Shown here: positions 52,402 to 60,200 of the stretch, piece after piece
How the letters are laid out: the number at the start of each line of letters is the position of its first letter
Numbering within the stretch: position 1 is the stretch's first letter
Source: Lewinellaceae bacterium
GTDB lineage: Bacteria; Bacteroidota; Bacteroidia; Chitinophagales; Saprospiraceae
Assembly (NCBI GenBank): GCA_020636025.1
Contig: JACJYQ010000008.1
Coordinates: 1-64,000, forward strand
DNA: 64,000 bases
Direction of reading: 5' to 3'
Notes under the pieces: model-generated
The model's database searches: none
Seen by the model: only the letters and a program-made list of their open reading frames with translations
Told to the model about the DNA's origin: nothing
Program-made: the position numbers and the translations under genes

Positions 52402-52536
52402 AGGCTTTGTTTTCTTTAAACAGCAACTTTCAACTCATAAGGACTTCAATAAATTGTAAGCGATGCGTCAATTAGAGATTTAATAAGTTTTCTGTAACGA
52501 GAAAGTGATAAATTGCTTTTTTAAAATTATAACCTC

Positions 52537-54720
52537 ATGAAGAAAATCTACTACACCCTTCCGCTGTTTCTATTATCCTGTATTCAATATACGAACGCTC
52601 AGAAGTCGCAACAGCCGATTCAAAGAGACCCGATAATCGGTAATAATATTCAAAGTGAGGATATTAAACCACCTACCCTCACTTGCCAGAACACCTTTAC
52701 TAGCAATCTTTTACCCAACGATCATTTTAGTTTGACAATTGAGGATATTCTGGTACAGGCACAGGATAATGTAACTCCTGTAGACCAATTGAGATTTACC
52801 CTGAGGCTTGCAGGAAGCGGAAATGGCATTCCTTTTCCCGGACTAAGTGACAAACCGGACACATTGCAGTTTGATTGCCAAAATCTAGGTGGCCATGCCC
52901 TAGAATTATGGGCCATGGATTTATCGGGCAATGTGAGTCTTTGTGAAATCACGATAACAATTGAGGATGAATGGGGGTATTGTAGCTCTAATAATAATTT
53001 TGCCCCTATCTGCATTGAAAAGTACTGCAATGGTGAAAGTGTTCTGGAAAACATTGGTCTGAATTTGAAGAGTGACGTAAATTTTGCCCCTCCGTTTTTG
53101 TTCTTTATGGACACATTTCAGATCCCAGGTACTGGTTGTTACCAATTTCCGCTATTTATACCCATTTCGAATTCATTTACGGCAACACCGTTTTCAACCG
53201 GTGATCCACTGGAAAATGTAAGCAACGTTGATCTACAGATATTAAGCGATCATATTCATGGTATCACACCATTTACTGAACCCTGGCAATGGGTTGCCGC
53301 TGATATAAATAACGACCAGGTCGTGGATTCACAAGACAGCCTGGAGTTAAGTGACATGCTTGCGGGAGTGTATCAAGAATTCCCTCACAATCAATCATGG
53401 AGATTTGTGCGCCAGGATTATGTATTTCCAAGCCCTACCCCCCTGGCTCAGGCCATTCCGGATACTATAAAAGTTTGGGAATTGTCTGCAGTACCTGACT
53501 TTACTTTCAAAGCCATTAAAGTTGGTGATTTGAATTGTATGGAGGAAAGACCTCCTGTGATAAAAGAGATAGATATTGAACCTCCGGTGATTACCTGCCT
53601 GAATGGATTAAGCGTCAACATAATGCCAATTGGCAAAGTTCTGTTGTGGGATTCTGATTTCCTTCTATCCGTTCAGGATAACATAACCCCAACAGACCAG
53701 ATTATTCTAAGTATGAGGGAGGCTGGCACTGGTACTGGATTCCCGCTCAATTCTCAGGAAAAACCAGTAAGCTTTCTTGATTTTGAATGTACTGAACAGG
53801 GAGCGCATACAATTGAGCTGTGGGCAATGGACCTTGCTGGCAATGCAGCTTTTTGTGAATCAACCTTGATTGTTAATGACAACAACGGTAATTGTGGGCC
53901 TATAAATGTAATGGGCACTTTATGTGTCGAGTTATGTAATCACGATGGAGTTGAGGAAGCTGAACTAGCCATTTTCAACGACAGTATTTCCTATTTTGAT
54001 ATGAGCAATGGAGCAGGGTGTTGGGAGTTGCCAGATAATTATTTACTAGACTCTTCCTATACTTTATCGCTATATAAAGATGACAATCCATTAAACGGGG
54101 TTGGAACCTATGATTTACTTCAAATAAGTTATCATATAGATGGCACAAAACCATTTACTGAACCCTGGCAATTTATTGCTGCAGATGCCAATAAGGACAA
54201 CATCATCGATACGTTTGACATTATTGAGCTCAGAAACCTAATTATGGGAAACTACTCCGATTTGCCTAATAATTCTTCCTGGCGTTTTTATCGATCGGAT
54301 TATGTTTTCCCATGGCCAGATCCTCTATCACAGCCCTTTCCTGAAACGATACCATATGATGAACTAGTCGATTCAATTGAAGTTCTGTTTATAGGCGTAA
54401 AAATTGGAGACCTAACCATTGACTGTTTTGGTCAAACCCCTGTTTCTGAGCAAAATACCGGATCAATGATCGTTGCTAATCTTTTTCCAAATCCAACACA
54501 AAGTGGTTCTATTCTCCAACTGAATCTGCCGGAGCCCGGAAATATATCTTTACAAATAAGTGATCTATCTGGTAGAAAGCTGTTTCAAAGCATTGTTCAA
54601 CTACCAGCCGGTGAGCAAGCATTGAAAATCCCTGAAAGTGCTATTAATACGCCCGGTATATATATTTGGCAATTGCAAACAGGCGGAAAAAGTGTTGCCG
54701 GCAAACTGATTCGGATTTGA
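52537..54720 (+). CDS. T9SS-sorted surface protein with two duplicated beta-sandwich/dockerin-like modules
   Basis: This encodes 727 residues. A signal peptide (about 1-21) is followed by two similar modules, about 45-345 and 350-635. Each has a beta-sandwich segment (LELWAMDLSGNVSLCEITI in the first, IELWAMDLAGNAAFCESTL in the second). A dockerin-like EF-hand-type region follows (DINNDQVVDSQDSLELSDML; DANKDNIIDTFDIIELRNLI), and each module ends in a SWRF...DYVFP segment. The C-terminal ~80 residues are a T9SS type A sorting domain (FPNPTQSGSILQLNL). Calcium binding through Asp/Asn loops is likely. The role on the surface is unknown. Confidence 0.85.
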   Translation: MKKIYYTLPLFLLSCIQYTNAQKSQQPIQRDPIIGNNIQSEDIKPPTLTCQNTFTSNLLPNDHFSLTIEDILVQAQDNVTPVDQLRFTLRLAGSGNGIPFPGLSDKPDTLQFDCQNLGGHALELWAMDLSGNVSLCEITITIEDEWGYCSSNNNFAPICIEKYCNGESVLENIGLNLKSDVNFAPPFLFFMDTFQIPGTGCYQFPLFIPISNSFTATPFSTGDPLENVSNVDLQILSDHIHGITPFTEPWQWVAADINNDQVVDSQDSLELSDMLAGVYQEFPHNQSWRFVRQDYVFPSPTPLAQAIPDTIKVWELSAVPDFTFKAIKVGDLNCMEERPPVIKEIDIEPPVITCLNGLSVNIMPIGKVLLWDSDFLLSVQDNITPTDQIILSMREAGTGTGFPLNSQEKPVSFLDFECTEQGAHTIELWAMDLAGNAAFCESTLIVNDNNGNCGPINVMGTLCVELCNHDGVEEAELAIFNDSISYFDMSNGAGCWELPDNYLLDSSYTLSLYKDDNPLNGVGTYDLLQISYHIDGTKPFTEPWQFIAADANKDNIIDTFDIIELRNLIMGNYSDLPNNSSWRFYRSDYVFPWPDPLSQPFPETIPYDELVDSIEVLFIGVKIGDLTIDCFGQTPVSEQNTGSMIVANLFPNPTQSGSILQLNLPEPGNISLQISDLSGRKLFQSIVQLPAGEQALKIPESAINTPGIYIWQLQTGGKSVAGKLIRI

Positions 54721-54734
54721 TTGTTTCACCACCA

Positions 54735-55955
54735 TCATTTCTCTACAACCAACTTGCGGGCAACACTACCAAATTCTGAATTAAGCTTTATCAGGTACAA
54801 GCCATTCGATAATTCATTTAAAGGCAGCAATTGGCCTTCAAAGTCAATCGTCCCTGCCACACAGAGTCTTCCGTATTGATCATATACCTGATATGTGATT
54901 GGCAATTGGTTGATGTCAGCAGAGACGGAGACAAATTCAGATGCCGGATTTGGAAATACCTGAATGGCAGATAATGTTTCTACATCACGCAACCTAGAAA
55001 GTGTAAAATTGATCACATTTGATGGATCGGAGCTGCAATTCAGATCATTGGTCACCACTACGTAATAACTGCCATTTGCCAAAGGCTCAAAACTTTGACC
55101 CACTTCTCCGGGAATCTCACCCAAACCTACTTCATACCACTGATTTCCGGTCGTTTCACTCGATTCAAGTGCGTTTCCACCTTGTGTAATAACCGGGGGC
55201 ATGGGAGTTGGAAGTACTGACTGGATCAGATAATCTTCCATCCAGGTTGGCAGTAAAATGTAGGTTTCACAGGCATAAGAAAATCCAAACCCGTGCTGAT
55301 AGGCACCGGTCGTGATATGCTGAGCATCTGCAGCAGTTGTGACACTATTGGCAATTACCAGCATGCGGTCGATGAAAGGGGCTTCAAAAGATGTAGGCAC
55401 CCGGTTGCCGTCATACAACTCATCTGACATCAGATAATCACAATGATCCATCAACCAGGAATCGAAAGTGTCAACACCCGTGTTGAAGATCAGCTTCAAA
55501 CCAAGGTTCTGACATTCCTGATAAATGGCCGTGAGATATGCTTTCGAAGCAGCATCCGGGAAGGTGCTCACCTCGTCGAGAAAAACGCCGGTGGCGCTGT
55601 CGGCAGCAATCAGATTTACCCGCATCAAATTGGTATCCAGGTTATCGATGAAACTCTGGTATTTGGTGCCTTCGTAGCCACCCGGGATATAGGAAAACAC
55701 CTGAATGCCCAGTGGCGTGTATTCTTTTGGTAGGCAGCCTACCCCACCATTTATTTGTCCCCAATACCCGCCAGGTGTGTTGTCGATCAGAATATCCGGC
55801 TTGGCAGCTTTGATGCGCATCATGTCAGCATTCGGGAAATTATCGTCGTGGTAGGCGTAGTCTACCATGCAGATTTTTGGGCGGCAGGGGACAAGTTGAG
55901 CGTTGACAGAGAAGCTGGAAAAGAGTAGCAGAGCCGTGAGTAGCTGTTTAATCAT
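54735..55955 (-). CDS. T9SS-sorted protein with spherulin-4-like glycosidase-type domain
   Basis: This encodes 406 residues with a signal peptide (about 1-19). Residues about 25-245 match a spherulation-specific family 4 TIM-barrel-like domain (ILIDNTPGGYWGQINGG, VFSYIPGGYEGTKYQSF, GVFLDEVSTFPD), which is related to polysaccharide hydrolases. An Ig-like segment lies at about 260-310. The C-terminal ~75 residues are a T9SS type A sorting domain (VFPNPASEFVSV). The catalytic acid is probably in LDEVS, by analogy only. It converges on the preceding T9SS gene with a 14-base gap. Confidence 0.75.
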   Translation of the reverse strand: MIKQLLTALLLFSSFSVNAQLVPCRPKICMVDYAYHDDNFPNADMMRIKAAKPDILIDNTPGGYWGQINGGVGCLPKEYTPLGIQVFSYIPGGYEGTKYQSFIDNLDTNLMRVNLIAADSATGVFLDEVSTFPDAASKAYLTAIYQECQNLGLKLIFNTGVDTFDSWLMDHCDYLMSDELYDGNRVPTSFEAPFIDRMLVIANSVTTAADAQHITTGAYQHGFGFSYACETYILLPTWMEDYLIQSVLPTPMPPVITQGGNALESSETTGNQWYEVGLGEIPGEVGQSFEPLANGSYYVVVTNDLNCSSDPSNVINFTLSRLRDVETLSAIQVFPNPASEFVSVSADINQLPITYQVYDQYGRLCVAGTIDFEGQLLPLNELSNGLYLIKLNSEFGSVARKLVVEK

Positions 55956-55986
55956 GGGAGCAAAATCTTGATCATTGTTTTATTTC

Positions 55987-56079
55987 TCGCAGATTCCACG
56001 CAGATTTTTCGCGCAGATTTTACACAGAAAAATCTGCGTGGAATCTGCGAATTCTAAATCTGTGTAAAATCTGCGCGAA
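55987..56079. repeat. Interleaved palindrome A-B-A'-B'
   Basis: A (55987-56009, 23 bases) and A' (56028-56050) are perfect inverted copies. B (56008-56028, 21 bases) and B' (56059-56079) are also perfect. Because A' lies inside the B-B' pair and B inside the A-A' pair, the two hairpins exclude each other or form a pseudoknot-like fold. Words such as GCAGATTTT and ACACAGA resemble the 12358-12443 palindrome. It lies in the 5' gap between divergent genes (55955 minus, 56205 plus). Confidence 0.9.
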
Positions 56080-56160
56080 ACAAAAAATAGTGTGCTAATC
56101 GAATTTATAACTGTTCAAAACTACAACTCCATTTGTTATTTACAGCAAGCCCTTATCATC

Positions 56161-56192
56161 TTTGTTGAAAGTTTACTTTGTTGAAAGTTTAC
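56161..56192 (+). repeat. Perfect 16-bp tandem duplication upstream of the SCO gene
   Basis: TTTGTTGAAAGTTTAC occurs twice back to back (56161-56176 and 56177-56192), ending 12 bases before the ATG at 56205. It could shift promoter or ribosome-binding spacing. Confidence 0.85.
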
Positions 56193-56204
56193 AAACTCTA
56201 CATT

Positions 56205-56828
56205 ATGAAACTCAACCATATAGTTTTTGCCGGGATCATATCTGCTCTGGCCATCATCAGTTGCGACAATCCAACAAACAAACAACCATTACCCATTATT
56301 GGAGAAAGGGATATCTCTCCTGCCGGCGATACCATTTACCCAAGCATACCCGACTTTGAATTCGTAGACCAGGACAGTCAGATCGTGAACAACGCCACCT
56401 TTGCCGGCAAAGCTTATGTGGTAGATTTTTTCTTTATCCATTGCCCAACCATCTGTCCAAAAGTGAAGGCAAACGGACTCCGGATTTACAATAAATTCAA
56501 GGATAATGACAAGCTGCTTATGCTCTCCCACTCCATCGACGTGCGGAATGATACAGTGGCGGCATTGAAACACCACGCTGAAAAGCTCGGTATTGATTCA
56601 AAGAAATGGCATCTGGTCACCGGCGATCACGACGCGATCTACAACATTGCCGACAACTACTTCAGCGTAGCCAAGGAAGACCCCAGCGCCCCCGGCGGCT
56701 TCGACCACTCCGGCAGACTTATCCTGATAGACAAAAACCGCCACGTCCGCTCCTTCTGCGACGGTACCAACGCGGAGGATGTCGACAGATTTATGAAAGA
56801 TATAGAAAGGCTTATTAATGCGCAATGA
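56205..56828 (+). CDS. SCO1/SenC-type copper chaperone lipoprotein
   Basis: SCO proteins deliver copper to cytochrome c oxidase CuA or act as thiol reductants in the envelope. The protein has 207 residues from the ATG at 56205. The signal peptide ends in a lipobox-like AIISC with Cys20 probably lipidated. The thioredoxin-fold domain has the copper CxxxC at Cys80/Cys84 (HCPTICPK), and the conserved metal His is at 168 (FDHSGRLILIDK). The last third (about 56640-56790) is much richer in G/C, and its codons end more often in C/G, than the first part. The stop lies inside a palindrome. Confidence 0.9.
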   Translation: MKLNHIVFAGIISALAIISCDNPTNKQPLPIIGERDISPAGDTIYPSIPDFEFVDQDSQIVNNATFAGKAYVVDFFFIHCPTICPKVKANGLRIYNKFKDNDKLLMLSHSIDVRNDTVAALKHHAEKLGIDSKKWHLVTGDHDAIYNIADNYFSVAKEDPSAPGGFDHSGRLILIDKNRHVRSFCDGTNAEDVDRFMKDIERLINAQ

Positions 56829-56892
56829 AACAATGTACCAATGCGCAATGCAATAAATCATTGCGCATTGATGCATTGATACATTTCGCATT
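56817..56892. repeat. CGCAATG-type palindrome overlapping the SCO stop codon
   Basis: Left arm (56817-56850) and right arm (56859-56892) are 34-base inverted copies with a few mismatches, built from AATGCGCAATG words. They overlap the last codons of the SCO gene and the tail of the amine-oxidase remnant frame. Confidence 0.8.
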
Positions 56893-56898
56893 GCTAAT

Positions 56899-57204
56899 TA
56901 CCGCTTTCCAGGCATGGTACCCGGCGCCAAATGGATCGTCGGTCCAATCTCTGAAGTAGGTGATGTATGGTTCGGGAATATCAACATTCTTTCCGTGAAG
57001 TTCTCTAAGTTGACTCATCAATTCGGCTACTATCAACCTGGTGGCCTGCACATCGCTGAACTTCCTGAGCTCCTTGATCTTAGCCGATTTGATGGCTTTT
57101 ACTTCAAACAGCACTTTGTCATCGGATAGTGCCTTCCAAAATGTTTCGGTTTCCATGTCGCCATAACTACCCAGCAGCATGGAGTTATTGGTCTCCGGGA
57201 GCAT
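56899..57204 (-). pseudogene. Remnant of an FAD-dependent amine oxidase (C-terminal region)
   Basis: The minus-strand frame encodes LPETNNSMLLGSY, an internal helix (TRLIVAELMSQLRELHG) and YITYFRDWTDDPFGAGYHAW, the pattern near the C-terminus of flavin amine oxidases (Trp-x-x-(Asp)-Pro-Phe-Gly-x-Gly). Nothing of the FAD-binding N-terminus is present. Upstream on the minus strand lies the terminator of another gene. After HAWKA the frame runs into the CGCAATG palindrome with no homologous end. The gene is therefore truncated on both sides. A 128-codon product from the ATG at 57204 is possible but unlikely to be functional. Confidence 0.55.
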
Positions 57205-57226
57205 ATGGCGGCGATTTAGGGAAAAT

Positions 57227-57257
57227 GAAAAAGCCCATCCGGGGTTCCGGATGGGCT
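57227..57257 (-). terminator. Terminator of the large T9SS protein gene
   Basis: On the minus strand, 11-base perfect arms (57247-57257 and 57232-57242) with a 4-base loop are followed by TTTTT. It lies 34 bases past the stop at 57291. Confidence 0.9.
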
Positions 57258-57290
57258 GTATTGTTTTCAATTGAAGAAGCTGTTTATTGT

Positions 57291-60200
57291 TTATTGTTTG
57301 ACGAATTTTTCTGTGAATAAAGTTCTTCCTTTCTCCAGTACTTGAAGGAAGTAAAGCCCAGGTGGAAGCTCCTGCGCCTGTACAGTCTGATATCGACCAC
57401 CCTCCTGAATTTCGCCTTCCTTCAGAACCTGCCCGGTAATGCCCAACACTCTGTAATTCATATCATTTGAAGCCAGCCTGGATAATTCCATAGTGAAAGT
57501 ACCGGAGTTTGGATTCGGATAGATTTTGACATTGGAAAGTTGACCAACATCTTCAACACTTGTCAATGGCATTTTCGACGTACAAAGCTCTAGATTATCT
57601 AACCCGACCGCTGAGCGTCTGGTGGAATCATCATTTTGCAGACAGATAACCAGGTATTTAAGCGAGGTATCCGGCGGCATATCCACCTCTATGGTTTTGT
57701 GCTGCCAGCCCGCTATTGTGTCCAGGTACCACCTGTCAAGAATTTGATAGGTAGACCACGGCAAGGGGAATTCATGCAGCCTTATTTCTAATCTGGTACC
57801 GACAGGGCTCTCGTTACCCAGATAGTTTTTGTAGGCAAATGCCAAGGTTATGATGGTATCTGGCTCCAGGAATACTTCCTGAGTAATGCCAGAGAAATTC
57901 CCTTCACCGCCAATCAGTACCAAATGGCCTTCGTCGTCAGCGCCTGTGCTGTCCTCCACAATCACATGACCATCTCCGAAGTTTGGAGATATATCCCACT
58001 CAGGCATCCAGCCTCCTTCACCTAATAACCCCACGATTACCCCGGTATCCCGGAGGTCTCCATTTCTCAGCTTGGTACTTTCACCACATATCCTAAACGA
58101 AGTCCAACTAGGGTTATTCAGACAGTTTATGTTTACATACGGGCATTTTTCAGCCACGCAGGTTTGGCCACCAGGTTGCGTACGCGTTACAGTCATACAT
58201 ACCTGATAAGTTCCGGGACCAGGGAAAGTGATCGTCTGCACGTTGTTACCAAATGAAGGGCCAAAGTTGCCAACTCCCGGCACTACCCAGGTGACGGCAT
58301 CGTTTGGACAAAGTGCAGCCGGTTTGTATTTACGGGAGCAATTCGTAAACGAAACTGGTCCGAGTGTTGAAAAACCCTGATTCACATCATTGTAAAATGA
58401 GTTATCACAAATACAGGGGCATGCTGCCACATCAAATTTAAAATCGCAGGTGCAGGGCTTGTTGCCGCACATTCTGGTTACCGTCAGGGTATATGAACCT
58501 CCTGTAAGCGGAAACCAGTTCCAGGGCATGGTTATGGAAAAATTTGGATAGCCCGGATAGCCCGCTGACGTACCCGAATGGGTAGGCTGCCCAGGGCTGG
58601 TCAGTACCCAGGATACTGAATTGTTTCCGTCTGCGCAATTGGACGTATTACAAGGAAATGTACCTAATAAAGAGGTATTATACCCTTGCCTCCTGCAAGG
58701 CAGTTGCACAAACGGCGCCGGAGTACCGCAAGATATCTGTTTTGAAACACCTGTTCCACCCTGATAGATTGTTCCGGTTGCTACTGATGAACAGTCGCAA
58801 ATTGGATCGCCATTGGAGTTGGACACTTTTTCTATGCATACGTCGTCTATGGCGAGATAGCCTTTTCCAGTTGCTATGTAATCTCTTCGTGTGAGAAAAA
58901 TCCGGTCAATGGGTAGGCTGAGATTTTGGGCATTAAAAACAGTAAAATAGGTTTCAAAATCTTCATTGCATCTAATTGTTTTATTATTAGGCAATGTAAT
59001 ACGCCCAAGCCATTTGGCTCCAACACCAGGAATAGGACAAGGTAGAACACCAAATCCAAAAAGATTACCATTACTTGGATAAATGGACAAGGGGCCAAAA
59101 TCCGGGAAGCCGCATGCTGGGATCGTTGATCTTTTTGCACCTAAATAAACACCATATACATCCATTTGAGATGCCCCAATTTGGTAACAAGGACAGGCTA
59201 TCTTCATTGAAACTTTGTAATAAGTTGGAGTTCCCGGGGTATTGGGAATCACTGAAGATAAATTATTCATGATTCCTTGACGCATTTGTTTACCAACGGT
59301 ACCTATTGCATACATGCTCACAAAGCCTCCATATTTTCCTTGCGATGTAGGTAGTGGCGTCCCCCCTTCTAAATCACATAAAGGCATGACGTCGATCGGA
59401 AGTCCAAAAGGACCAATGTGGCCGTTGTTAAAGCTATTTAAGTCCCAATAATCCCCATGACGATTTAATGGTCCGCCTAGCAGCCAAATTCCTTCCCAAT
59501 TTGTTGCTCCCCATATATCTTCGATGCCTAGTGGGCTAAGCGGGGTAACACTTTGACTAAAATCCCAGTTTTGAACCAAGCTGCTGCTACAACAACTTAT
59601 CACATTTACCTTCATTTTGTCTGTTGAGCTGCATCCGTTGGCATCTTTTACAACCACCGTATAATATTGGTCACTAGCAGGACTAACCGTGTTTGGGTTG
59701 TTAGGCCACCACGGCACCCATAAATAAGTATACGGAGGTGTTCCGCCACTCGCAGTTGCCGTAAGAACAGCAGATTGTCCGGCGCACATATCCTGATCGG
59801 GCCCTGCATTCGCAATGGGCAATGGATTCACCGTAACCATGACCTGATCAGTTGCCGTGCAGCCATTTGCATTTGTAACCGTCACCGTATAGGTTGTCGT
59901 AGTCGATGGCGACACGGTATATGGGTTACCAGCTCCACTCGGTGACCAATGATAGCTGGTTCCACCTGATGCTATTAAGGTAGTTGAATTACCAAAGCAT
60001 ATCTTTTTATCAGCCCCGGCATTGGCATTCGGCAGAGGATTCACCGTTATGACAACCTGATCCATAGCTGTGCACCCATTCAGGGTAATGGTAACCGTAT
60101 AGGTAGTGGTAGTGGTCGGCGTAACAGTGATCGGATTTTGATTGAGGCCGCCTGCTGACCATTGATAAGTACCGCCCCCGGAAGCAGTGAGAGTAACCGA

